Position numbers and translations under genes: made by a program
Source of the DNA: Mixophyes australis
Taxonomy: Eukaryota; Chordata; Amphibia; Anura; Limnodynastidae
Assembly: GCA_036250195.1 (NCBI GenBank)
Contig: JAVHZZ010000006.1
Span: 78,391,369-78,455,368, forward strand
Length of the DNA stretch: 64,000 nt
Reading direction: 5' to 3'
Shown: positions 53,590-64,000 of the stretch, in pieces
How the letters are laid out: each line of letters begins with the position of its first letter
Position numbering within the stretch: position 1 is the first letter of the stretch
The notes under the pieces: model-generated
Databases searched by the model: none
Told to the model about the DNA's origin: nothing
Seen by the model: only the letters and a program-made list of their open reading frames with translations

Positions 53590-54120
53590 CTAAAACATAG
53601 AAAATTCGACACAATCGATAAATCCTTTAGGGTACATTGAATCCATAGCAAAGATCCAGAAGGCTTCCCTCTTACAGAGGGAAGCAAATATATCTCTTCC
53701 CCTTTCTGTCGACTTAATATGTTCTATAGCCATAATTTGTAATCCTTCTAAAGAACCATTGTGTTTATGTACAAACTGTCTAGCTAGACTGTGCGTACCA
53801 TTTTTTTTCAGAATGTTTCTTCTGTGCTCTAAAAATCTCGTATTTAGTGTCCTTGTGGTTCTGCCCACATATTGGATCCCACACCTACAATCTATCAAAT
53901 AGATCACTTATTTAGATTGACAGTTTATGAAATCTTTAATTTCATATTTTTCTTTAGTCACAGAAGATTGGAAATCACATTTTCTATTTTGTACATTTTT
54001 ACAGATAATACACAATTTATTATTACACCTAAAGAAGCCATTAGGTACCAATTTATTTTTTATTGTTATACCCCTCCTAAATATTACTCTCAGATTAGTT
54101 TGCACCAAGGACATTAGCAC
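53590..54120 (-). pseudogene. Penelope-like element C-terminal fragment with GIY-YIG nuclease domain
   Basis: Reading from 54120 downward: LVPNGFFRCNNKLCIICKNV is the cysteine-rich linker typical of Penelope-like elements, then FINCQSK and a TAA stop, then VIYLIDCRCGIQYVGRTTRT in the same frame. IYL...YVG is the GIY-YIG core, with catalytic-type arginine (NTRFLEHRR) and glutamate (CKREAFWI). The reverse transcriptase is missing. One in-frame stop makes it a relic. Confidence 0.8.
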
Positions 54121-54149
54121 GTCATCATTCCCTACACAATCTCGGTTGC

Positions 54150-54980
54150 CTATAAATGTCTCTCTCTTACTTCAATGATTGGCTTGTCCAAGTGGAGACC
54201 TCCTCAACCACCTTCTTCTCCAACTCATGCTCCATTTCTAACTTCTCCAACTCTGCCTTTCCACTCTCTAATTTTCACATTCATCGATTCAGTCTCACCC
54301 TACATCCTGCACCTCCACTGCACCCAAATCCACATGTACACAAAGTCGACCTTTTCCATCTCTACTATTCAACGTCACTAGAACCACTCTGTTTTCTCTC
54401 CACATCTGCTGCTCAACTTTGCAAATCCTAACACTAGCTTCCCATATGCTTCAGAAACCAAATCAAAATTCTCACCCTCACCTGCAAAACCCTAAACCAC
54501 AACACCCCTTCATATAGCCCGATCCTAATCTCCAAATCCTCTCCCTCTCGCACTCTCTGATATGCCTATAACCTACACCTTTCCTCCTCTCTTCTAACCA
54601 TCTCTCTCTCCTGTCTACAACACTACTTTAGCTCTGTTACCTACTCATGGTATAATCTACTACACTTTTTTCAGACTCTTGCCCAGCCCTTGCCCTGAAA
54701 ACCTGCTTTATCTGTGAAGGCTACTTCACCACCAGACTAACTCCTCCCCCCACAATGTGCTCAGATACCCTGCTGTCCTATATTCTAACTCTAGTAACAC
54801 TTGTTCCTCAACTATCCTTACCTCCACTAGATTGTAAGCTCTTAGGAGTAGGGCCCTCCCTTGTTTGACGTCTACACTCATCTTGTTGCTACTTTGCATG
54901 TCACTGTTTTTTATGTATGCTGTTCCCCTACTGTCTAGCGCTGTGTTCCAACGTAGCGCTTTATAAAATAAAATATAATG
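54150..54980 (+). mobile_element. LINE 3' end (L2/CR1-type)
   Basis: Pyrimidine-rich remnant with TTGCAAATCCTAACACTAGC near 54420, then GATTGTAAGCTCTTAGGAGT, AGGGCCCTCCCTTGTTTGAC and a terminal AGCGCTTTATAAAATAAA. It may be the 3' part of the LINE at 50631-51830, split by the Penelope-like insertion. Confidence 0.65.
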
Positions 54981-56345
54981 TTTTCAACTCAAATTATGTT
55001 ACCGAATAATAAACATGAATTGCACTGATATTACAATTACAAAATTGTGTCTGTCATCTCTGAGTTACATGTGCGGCTATTCTGATTGAATGAGATAAAG
55101 GAATAATTGCTACATGTATTGGAAAGATAGAAGTAGAGGTAAGTGTTGAGGCCCAAAGTCCAGTATTAACATGTTTTTTTATAAATATGTTCAACAAATA
55201 ACCTGTACTTAAGTGGAATATGTAATGTATCTTAAACAGTTAGATTAGCAACATTATTTATAACATATAAGGCAGGAGTGCTTAACTTTTTAAGCTAAGT
55301 CTGCCGTCCACTTCATTACACATGTTTCAACGTTGCATATTGTATAATGTTTACATATTAAGTAGTTAATTAATAAAATACAACTGGATAATAGAACATG
55401 TAAAATGTAATGAATATTTTATTGTTACACTTTAGTTTTGCTAAAAGAAGATCAAGATGATGATTATTATAATGGCGAGTTCAGCTTTTATTGTATTTTT
55501 TTAATTCTAGTAAAGCTATGAGAACCAACCCTAACCAACTGGGTAACATTAGAGGCTTTTGGATTAAATCTCCAGGTAAAATAAAATCGCTGATACAGGG
55601 AAAACACAAAGAAGTGGTAAACTGTTTTTCACTAGAAAGTCTTAGCAACTTCTAGTAGTCGTCAATCTGCCCAGAACCAGCAGGCAAACCACGTCTCATC
55701 ATAAAAAAGGAACTGGAAAAGAGCGAATTTAGCAATGATGTTATGAAATGATGGAGCAACAAATACAGAGCATACCCAGTCTCTATATTTTAGGTCCAAA
55801 AGAGAATGAAACTCTAATACATGTACAATAATGCTAAATGTAAGTAAAACAACTATAGATGTCTAATTATGATAACACAAATACAACAGTGATCATAATG
55901 CTATGATGATTCACATTCCTAATGACATATTTCCAGTGAATTGAGCCCTGTGCGTGTTAATGCACTCTCGATTAACATGCTATGAACGCAAATATTTATA
56001 ATGTTTTCTTGCGTTTATGACCTGGGTCTGTGTATGTGGGTGGCCAACAGCAGCATACATCCACTAGGGCCTACCAAAGGATCATATTGTTGTGCTCATA
56101 CTATCTTGACTTAGTCTGGGCAAGTGACCTGTTTCCAACAGAGTTATTCAGTAGTAGGGAGTAAGGCACATTACTTTTCAATACAAATCAAAAGGCATAT
56201 ACAAAGTAGCATATTTCATCATATAATTTCAAATAATCTTATTCTCCACATCATTTTTCAATAAATATTACAGGGTAAGTTCAGTGTCTACAAATCTGAT
56301 AAGGATACTTGTAGCTGTATATCACAATAAACCATTTGTCCACTT
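54981..56345. other. Unassigned sequence
   Basis: 1.4 kb AT-rich; nothing recognised. Confidence 0.35.
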
Positions 56346-56351
56346 ACATAC

Positions 56352-57100
56352 ACTCAGTGGCAACTTTATTAGACACACCTTGCCAGTACTTTCTAGAAGA
56401 GCCTGAATTCTTAATGGCATGGATTCAACAAAGTGCTAGGAACATTTCTTAGAGATTGTGGCCCATGTTGATATGATAGCATCACATAGTTGTTGCAGAT
56501 TGGTTGGCTGTATGTTCCTTCTGCAATCTCCCGTTATAGGAAGGTGTTCTATTGAATTGAGATCTGGTGACTGTGGTGGCCATTGGAGTACACTGAACCC
56601 ATTGTCATGTTCAATGAACCAGCTTGAGAAATGTGTGCTTTGTTACATGATGTTTTTTCCTGCTTAGAAAATTTGTAGACTGTGGCCATAAAGGGATGCA
56701 CTTGGGCAGCAACAATACTCAATTAGGCTGTGGCATTTAAACAATACTTAATTGGTATTAAGGGGCCAAGAAAACATTCCCCGCACCATTATACCACCAC
56801 CACCAGTCTGCACCATTGAAACAAGACAGTATGAATCCATGGATTCATGTTGTTTATGCCAAATTCTGCCACTTGTATATTGCAGCAGAAATCGAGATTT
56901 GTCAGACCAGGCAACATTTTTCCAATCTTCAGCTGTCCAGTTTTGGTGAGCTTGTGCCCACTGCAGCTTCAGATTTCTGTTCCTAGCTGACAGGAGTGGA
57001 ACCTAGTGTGGTCTCCTGCTGCTGTAGCACATCAGCTTCAAGGCTGTACAGCTCAAACACTGCATTGGGAGTGTGATGTTAAAGGCTCCAATTCATCTCT
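56352..57100 (-). mobile_element. Tc1/mariner transposon relic, minus strand
   Basis: CACTCAGTGGCAACTTTATTAG at the left is the terminal repeat of a widespread Tc1-like family. On the minus strand WSDKSRF at 56889-56909 is the transposase motif around the first catalytic aspartate, followed by MVQTGGGGIMV. Frame breaks and a missing far end show it is dead. Confidence 0.82.
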
Positions 57101-57350
57101 CATTTGCTCAAAAAAAGGTAGGAGGCTTGTGTGGTTGTGGCGAAACATTTTCACAACCTCCTGATCTGAAAGGAAATGCAGGGCCAACCATGCTCTAAAA
57201 CGTGGGCTCTGCTGGGCCTCCGTGGACCCTGATACTGGTACTCCACCTCCCTTCTCTTTTCCTCCAGAATCCTCAAGACAAAAACCCCTAAAACACCACT
57301 ACACACCATATTGCCATATCCAAGGTTGTGGCATTTATTTATAGACCATC

Positions 57351-58570
57351 TGTCACGGTTGGCTCATAAAAAATAGATCCCTAGGCTCTGCTGAACATGG
57401 CTTGGCCCACCCACAGGCGCGGAGTCTAACAAGTGGGTGGTTTTCACCAGGAACCCCCGCAAGGAGGTATGGTCTTTGCGGCACCAAACCTGCAGGTCGC
57501 GGTCCTGTGAGTGAGTGAACAGCAGAACGGTGTGTGGAGGAGCCAGGCGAAGCGGGTAGAGACACTGGAACAGCGGGAGTACAGCACTGGAGTAATGCTG
57601 AGCACACACGGGAAATCAGAGGTAGCTTTAGGGAGAACAGCCGATGAGTCACCAAAGCAGTTAGGGCTCACCGTGATAGCGGTTAGAGAACTGGAGCTGT
57701 CACGATGAAGTACATCAGAGATGGTATAATAGTACTGGAGCAGCAATAGTTCAGTACAGCGAGAGACTGAGTAAACTGACGTGGTGAAGGTAACTCGTAA
57801 CCGCTGATGAGTAACAATAGCAGTAGCGGCTCTGAGTGGTGGCGGTGAGAGAACTGGAGCTGTCACGATGAGGTACAGTTGAGATGGTAATATCAGTACT
57901 GGAACAGCGATAGTTCAACACAGCTGGAGACTGAGAGCAGACTGAAGTAGCGGAGGTAACTCGTAACAGCTGATGAGTCACAATAGTAGCAGCGGCCCTG
58001 AGCGGTAGCGATGATAGAACTGAAGCTGTCATGATGAAGCACACGAGATGGTAATAGCAGTGCTGGAGCAGCAATAGTTCAACACAGCAGGAGACTGAGA
58101 GCAAACTTAAGTAGCGGAGGTAACTCGTAGTAACAGCTGATGAGTCACAGGTGTAGTAGCGGCTCTGAGTGGTAGCGATGAGAGAACCGGAGCTGTCACG
58201 ATGAAGTACATTGGAGATGGTAAGATAGGTACTGGAGCAGCGATGGTTCGGCACAGGCCACGAACAGAGAGCAGGCTGGAATAGCAGAGAACCACAAGGA
58301 GAACAGGAACCAAAACCACAGGCTACAGGAAGTGAGCTTGAAGAACAGGCATTAGACAGGTGATTACAGGGGGTTTAAATAGTGATCCAGGAATGCTCAG
58401 CCAATGATAAGAGGAGGGAGGTCCAGAAGTGCAATAGACTTGCACCTGTGCAGAACTGAATGCAGCTGAATGAATGAATGAAGTTTGTCTGATGCTGGAA
58501 CATGGCAGTTTCCAGATGAATGAAATGGGGGTAACGTGACATGTACTATTTGCGGGACCGAAACGTTACA
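57351..58570 (-). mobile_element. Solo LTR (1220 bp) with 5-bp target duplication
   Basis: Begins TGTCACGG and ends ACGTTACA, flanked by CCATC at 57346-57350 and 58571-58575. It contains a tandem array of about 165 bp. Orientation is tentative. No internal retroelement sequence lies on either side, so it is solo. Confidence 0.68.
57550..58290. repeat. About 165-bp tandem repeat inside the solo LTR
   Basis: AGAGAACTGGAGCTGTCACG or a variant begins near 57685, 57848, 58014 and 58181 (spacing 163-167 bp). A more diverged copy lies before the first. Each unit also carries GTAACTCGTAACAGCTGATG. Confidence 0.9.
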
Positions 58571-58868
58571 CCATCATAAGTCAATGGCATCCAATTTTAG
58601 CAATTGTGTACCTGAACCACCAAACAGATACGTGAACTGCGGATATTTAGTATTCTTTTAATAATATGTAAATAACATACATTCAATTAAAACATAAAAA
58701 GATATATAAAAATTACAAAACACATAAAACCAGCACTTTCTAGAACTGCAATGTAATACTTGGTAGAAGAAGCACCTGTAACACTGACCATAAGTTTTCT
58801 GGCTGCGACCCATGACCACCAAAAAAACGAAAAAAAAAAACAAGCCCTATTCTGCTTGTTTTTATATA

Positions 58869-59150
58869 TCATCACCATTTATTTATATAGCGCCACTGAT
58901 TCCGCCCCATTGGAGCTTACAGTCTAAATTCCCTAACATACACAGACAGAGAGAGACTAGGGTCAATTTTGATAGTGCCAATTAACCTACCAGTATGTTT
59001 GTAGAGTGTGGGAGGAAACCGGAGCACCCGGAGGAAACCAACACAAACATGGGGAGAACATACAAACACCACACAGATAAGGCCATGGTCGGGAATTGAA
59101 CTCATGACCCCAATGCTGTGAGGCAGAAGTGCTAACCACGTAGCCACTAT
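58869..59150 (-). mobile_element. LINE 3' tail (L2/CR1-type), copy 3
   Basis: Same blocks as the copies at 31273 and 46488, with an internal deletion at its left (GCGCCACTGATTCCGCCCCA joined directly to TTGGAGCTTACAG). A GT/TA microsatellite abuts its right edge. Confidence 0.78.
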
Positions 59151-59597
59151 GTGTGTATATATATATGTACTATTGAATGCTTTAATATTTTCTATATGGA
59201 GTATGGATTAGCCGCATACAGTACTCATGACCCTTAAATAGGGATTTCCCAAGCAGTAGCCATCAGTTACTAAACTGATATCATCTATATCACCATCATA
59301 AGTTTTATATTAAAATTCCACAATAACCCATATTTAAAGGACATTGTATATCTTACTGTATAGCTGAGGAGAATGCCCAAAACTGCCCCAGGGAAGCATG
59401 AAGGCACAACCATATAAAGTAATTTGATATCTTTATATTAGTGATAGTTGTTATACAATAATGCCTCTCTGGATAACCCAGGGCAGCCCTTATCTAGTCA
59501 TAATATGGAATGCCTGATCAGGAAAAAAAATCCCATCTTTATTAATGGGTGGCCAAACGAGTATATTTTTTTTTTTGTTTATTTATATGAATAAAAT

Positions 59598-59801
59598 TCA
59601 AATGATTTTGTTAAGTTGAAGAGATTCATTTAAGCCTACGGGTGAAAGTGTATTTAATTGGTAGATCCAGAAAACCTCCTATTTGCATAATCTCTTATAC
59701 CTATCGCCACCTCTTGGGGTGGCTTTCACCAGTTCCACCCCAGTGATCGTGAGGCAGTCTGGATTACAATTGTGTTTATTAGCATAGTGTCTCGAGTACA
59801 C
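59598..59801 (-). pseudogene. Second Penelope-like GIY-YIG fragment
   Basis: The minus-strand frame from 59801 reads VYSRHYANKHN through LTITGVELVKATPRGGDRYK, then RLCK, a TAG stop, and EVFWIYQLNTLSPVGLNES. The last motif is the usual C-terminal part of Penelope-like GIY-YIG domains, with the catalytic-type glutamate before FWIY. It stops at 59598. Downstream minus-strand sequence to about 59170 may be its 3' UTR. Confidence 0.72.
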
Positions 59802-60239
59802 AAATAAATATACCCTTAAATTCATTCACAAATATCATGCTACTCATTTTAGCATTATAGGCTAAAATATAAAGATATTTCTATAAATATAGAAATACAG
59901 AAACATAAAAGTATGTGGGACAGATCAGCTGGAGACGGACACAGCATTAATAACATTAAGGTCAGCTCAGAACAGCACCAGGAACCTTCTGATTTTGGGA
60001 TTTAGCAGGAAACATTGTCCCTTTGTTATATTAGCTATATCGTTGTCAATGGACTAACAGTGATCTTCTATTCCCATGAGTTAACTCTTTTTGATTTCTT
60101 ATGTTCCCTGTGGCTGCCTGTTCATGGATACATGTTTTGAAAATTCAGTGTGGTCCATACGTGTGGAAACACCATTTTAAAACGGAAATGAGTAAGGAAA
60201 TATTAATCTAATGATATTAATACCATATGATCTGAGTGA
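59802..60239. other. Unassigned sequence
   Basis: No element or gene recognised. Confidence 0.35.
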
Positions 60240-60474
60240 GGTGGAAAACACATATTTATTTTGCGCACCTGGAACCACCCCTTGTGCCGACTCCACGCTT
60301 CTACCCCCTCTTCACCCCTCTTCTAATCCTTTTCCCCTCCCCTCTGCCCTCTCCTCCCTCCTCACTGGCTGTCGGGTGTCATGTCATCATCACGTTCCAA
60401 CAGTATCAGTGAGGACCTGCGGTGAGAAGAACTGACTGCAGACAGAAGAGAAGAAGACAGATAAGTAAAGATTT

Positions 60475-60960
60475 GCTTTTGTGCAGAAGGGGAACAGAGT
60501 ATTCTGAGGGGGACAGTGTGCTGAAGGGGTGCAGAGTGTAATGAGGGGAGACAGCGTGATGCAAGGGAGACAAAGAGTATTTGGAGGGGGACAGAGAGTA
60601 TTCTGAGGGGGACAGAGTGTAATGAGGAGGAACAGCATGATGCAAGGGGGACAGAGAGTATTCTGAAAGGGACCGAGTGGTCCAAGTTGGGCAGAGTGTA
60701 ATAAGGGGGAACAGCATGATGCAAGGGGGACAGAGAGTATTCTGAGGGGGACAGTGTTCTGAGTTGGACAGAGTACTGAAGGGGTGCAGATTGTAATGAG
60801 GGGGGACAGCGTGATGCAAGGGGGACAGAGATTATTCTTAGGGGTACAGAGAGTATTCTGAGGGGAACAGAGTGTAATGAGGGGGGACAGCATGATGCAA
60901 GGGGGACAGTGAGTATTATGAGGGAAACAGAGTATTCTTAGGGGGACAGAGTGTAATGTG
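60475..60960. repeat. Purine-rich minisatellite
   Basis: Repeating blocks GGGGGACAGAGAGTATTCTG, AGTGTAATGAGG and ACAGCATGATGCAAG alternate in a composite unit of about 60-70 bp with shorter subunits. Left of it (60270-60470) lies a pyrimidine-rich then GC-rich stretch similar in layout to the hAT-like element at 15198. Confidence 0.88.
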
Positions 60961-61443
60961 CAAGTAAGAGCTCAAACTGTGTGCCACCATTGGGATAGAT
61001 GTGGATTCAGCGAAGTAGCATCTTCGAGAGGCAATAGTTTTACGTTTAGAAAGTCCCTTAACAGACACAATAACATTCCTGCATTCGTGAGAAGCCTGGA
61101 AAACTGACATCACTTATATAGACAAGTTATTAGGTCACTCGTCTCTATTTCCTATTTCCCTTTTAGTACGACTGCAAGAGCACCAGCACAGCCTCTAAAT
61201 GGGGGTGGAGAGGTCACACTGGCACCGGAGTCAGAAAAGAAGGATTGATACAAGTACACAGGCAGCAGGAAGGGAGGGGGACCCCTTTCACACCTGGGGA
61301 CTAAGCAGGCCAGTGAGAGACTTACTAGGAAAAACAAGTGAGGGGGGTTAAGATCTTGCAGGGATAGGAGGAGAAAGGATAGTATCGAGTGGAGATTCCT
61401 ACCCTCCCGTCCCAAGGAAGAATAAATAAATAAATAAAGAAAG

Positions 61444-61448
<5 letters not shown>
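60961..61448. other. Unassigned sequence
   Basis: Probably repeat-derived, but no family assigned. Confidence 0.3.
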
Positions 61449-61474
<26 letters not shown>

Positions 61475-61476
61475 AT
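61449..61476. repeat. (TG)n(TA)n microsatellite
   Basis: About seven TG units followed by about seven TA units. Confidence 0.97.
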
Positions 61477-63377
61477 TTGTAAAGTTGCTTGTGCTTTACA
61501 GTCATGTTCAGTATGTTGTTTTAGTTTTAAACAGAGGACAATGGCATGCGTGTATGTAGTTTACAGATGGTGTATTTGTTTATGTTAATATTGGCTATTC
61601 ATGTATTCTGTCGCAGTGGTATGGCGAGGGCAAGCGGCGCACAAGTTATAGCTATGGGGGGAGCCAGCATCGGTGCATAATCACCCCGGAAAGGTGGCCG
61701 TCTGCCCGGATCCAGCTTCAACGGTTGGGCCACTACGGGGGTGTGCCAAAGAAATAGAGGATGTGTGGGCACAAGATGCAGGCTTCAGGGGGCGTGCTTG
61801 CGGTGCCCACATGGTGGGCAGAACATGCCCCAGAAATTCCAGGGGGCATGCTTGTGGTGCCCACATGGTGGACAGAACACGCACCTCAAAAGCTTGAGGA
61901 ATTGGTAAAAGGAAAAAGAACCTTGCCAACTGCTTTCCCTGCATTTGTTGTTGATTTTAAATAAAACTTACCGTTATTTACGCCAACACCAGCCTGTGCT
62001 TTGTTTTTGGGGAAAAAGGGTTTGTTTCTTCCTGCGGTATGCCAACAGGTAGGCATATCCTCCCTTACAGGGATTTACTAATGCTGAATGTATGTCCCCA
62101 CTTGTCAGAGTTCCTTGTGTTTCAAGTTTCATACTTCTCAGACTATTAACTGACAAGTCATCTAAATCTGAAAATCTATGGTATGTTAAAATAATACAGT
62201 ACTTACAAGTGATATTGATTTCTGTTTGACAGTAGTGTAACTAAACCAATGGCTGTAACATCCACCTACCCTTATCTCCTTATTGACTTTGAAATCAATA
62301 GCTGAAACACTTACACAAAAGGAGCTTAAAGTATTTAAATGTTACAATATTTCCAATGGGGAATTATGGACTTATTTTGCATTAATATCAAGTGATCTTT
62401 GATTACATACAATGCTACCTTTTGTAAATTCCCACACTTCTTATTACAGTGAAGTTATGTTAAGCAGAATTCTGTTACAGACCAGTGCACCTAATCTAAG
62501 TTACTTACAAATTGATGTACTAAGACTAAAAACATTTTCATAGACCTGTATACTACATGGCAAACTGCACAACTCTTTCAATGGAAAAATTGATCTGTTT
62601 ACACAGAAAAGGACTCAATTGGCAATACTGAATAAGGGTCATTTGTGAAAGTGCAATAATGGGGGCTTGTAGAAAACATGTTATCTTATGACTTCAAGCA
62701 CTTATTTTTGTATAGATGTACCCACTGGGCTTAATGCTGGTTAAGAGACATTTATGCATACATCCTTTTCACTAATATAAATTGGCAAGTGGAAGGTATG
62801 TGGGGAGTCATGAATTAGCCGCTGAGGTGTGATGAAATAGCTGGCGGGGGCCATAAATTGTCTGCATGTGGGGGGGGGGCATGATTTCTATATTGTGTGG
62901 AGTTCATGAGGATGCTCTCCAAAGAGCCTAATCATTGAGGGTTTGTAATGTTTGCACATTTTTAAAACAGAACCCCAACTTTCCAGAGGACAGCTAAACT
63001 CTAAGAAAGCTGCAAGAACAAGCAAGATAGAACTGCAAGAACAAGTAAGATGATATGTTTAAATTTGTTTGCTGGACAACACTCCTGAATTTTCCTTTAA
63101 TGATTGGGGGAGGGGGGAGTTTATTAGCCTGGGGCGGTCAGAACCCTTAATCAGGCCCTGACAATGCTGCAAGAAAAGGGGCCAGGTGCAGTTAGAACTT
63201 GGAAAGACACAAAATACACACTTAAGAAAGGTTTACATATTCACACAGCTACTCACCTGCCTGAAATACCTGAATCTAGACACTTTCTCTCTGCTTCATC
63301 CCCATGTGAACGACTCCCACTTCTCTCCACTACAACTGATCAGTCTGTGCTATGGAGGGTGCTCACTGAAGCCCAGT
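61477..63377. other. Unassigned, partly hAT-like debris
   Basis: GGTGCCCACATGGTGG repeats twice near 61812 and 61857, and a G-run block lies at 62860. 63153-63168 (AATCAGGCCCTGAC) resembles a hAT terminal repeat. No supported gene. Confidence 0.35.
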
Positions 63378-63565
63378 TACTCTCCTCCTTCTTCATCTGT
63401 CCTCTTTTTCTTCTTCTTTCATTATCCTACTCCTTCTTTGACTTCCTCTTTCATACTCACCTCCTCTTCTTCCTCTTCCTTCATCCTCATCCTCCTTTAT
63501 ACTCTTCCTTCTTTGACTCTCTCCTTAATACTCCTCCTGCTTCTTCATCTCTCCTCTTCTTTTCC
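63378..63565. repeat. Pyrimidine-rich low-complexity tract
   Basis: Imperfect repeats of CTCCTTCTTC and related blocks; almost no purines on the + strand. Open frames across it are compositional. Confidence 0.85.
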
Positions 63566-63943
63566 GAATTACAGTGCAGGTAGGTGGGTACATTTACCGT
63601 CCACACTGCACCCAACACTGAGTAATTACATGTGCTGAGTTCCTCCAATCAAGTCCTGATGAGAAGTTTGTGTCATGTGGCTTCCTTCTTTGCCTGGTCC
63701 CAAACCATACATGTACCACACATCTCTTAATAAATGTGTTAAGTAACCCAAGTAATATAATATATTAACCACTCACAAATGCAATTTTCAGTTTACTCAC
63801 AAATACAGTTAATTTTCTCATCTGAATTAACTCTTTTTGATAGCCATATGTATCACTCACTATATACTATTCACAGGCACGCCACAGCAGATATCCTAGA
63901 CAAGAGATTTAAAATCATAAACAGTACATATAGTTTCCTTGCA

Positions 63944-64000
63944 GCCACTTTAGGCAGGGGGACATCTGCCTCCCAAGTTGGTCCCATAATGGGCTACCTT
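63944..64000. mobile_element. hAT-like repeat start, cut by the window edge
   Basis: GGCAGGGGGACATCTGCC and GGTCCCATAATGGGCTACC match the MITE at 19670-19829 closely in order and spacing. Only the first part is inside the window. Confidence 0.55.

Larger units (their letters stand above)
52100..54130 (-). mobile_element. Penelope-like element 3' portion (approximate bounds)
   Basis: Holds the broken C-terminal coding region at 53590-54120 and a presumed 3' non-coding part down to about 52100 on the minus strand. It is interrupted by a MITE at 52703-52878. Bounds are estimated from where the flanking LINE sequence stops and restarts. Confidence 0.5.

Noticed and set aside
57444..58254. Minus-strand frames rich in SSLPLRAAT
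   Set aside because: Products of the 165-bp tandem repeat inside the solo LTR.
60362..60893. Overlapping minus-strand frames rich in PPLITLC
   Set aside because: Compositional frames of a purine-rich minisatellite.

Overview
This is a window of vertebrate nuclear DNA, most likely from an anuran amphibian. The base for that is a large spliced gene with GT-AG introns of 89 bp to 9.3 kb, plus many transposable-element relics of kinds common in frog genomes: PIF/Harbinger-like and hAT-like MITEs, Tc1/mariner, DIRS-like, Penelope-like, Ty3/Gypsy, solo LTRs and LINE tails. Species was not determined. No tRNA, rRNA or bacterial-type feature was seen.

The only host gene supported is the 3' half of an ABC subfamily A transporter on the + strand, best matched to ABCA5. 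Eighteen exons between 8926 and 48550 join without a frame break into about 673 C-terminal residues and a stop codon. They encode the end of the large extracellular loop, the second transmembrane domain, an acidic linker, the complete second nucleotide-binding domain and the C-terminal tail. The 5' half lies upstream of the window. A short 3' UTR with an ATTAAA signal follows. No second gene was recognised from about 49 to 64 kb.

Layout. 1-8775: unassigned sequence, then an 8.2-kb Harbinger-like element (TAA duplications, 15-bp terminal inverted repeats) almost filled by about 234 copies of a 33-bp repeat. 8926-14545: four exons, with a DIRS-like relic carrying a nested solo LTR in one intron. 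14546-24078: exons 5-7, a hAT-like element filled with a CT-rich minisatellite, and several MITEs. 24079-33332: a 9.3-kb intron with Tc1, Gypsy, hAT and LINE relics. 33333-38580: exon 8, a 2.3-kb fold-back element and a hAT MITE. 38581-48550: ten exons encoding NBD2 and the tail, with a 42-bp minisatellite split by a hAT MITE. 48551-64000: downstream DNA dominated by LINE, Penelope-like, Tc1, solo-LTR and minisatellite sequence.

No new protein system was found. The most striking pattern is structural: several non-autonomous DNA transposons here have been colonised by tandem repeats. There is also a very large inverted-repeat element and several precisely bounded insertions whose target-site duplications can be read directly.
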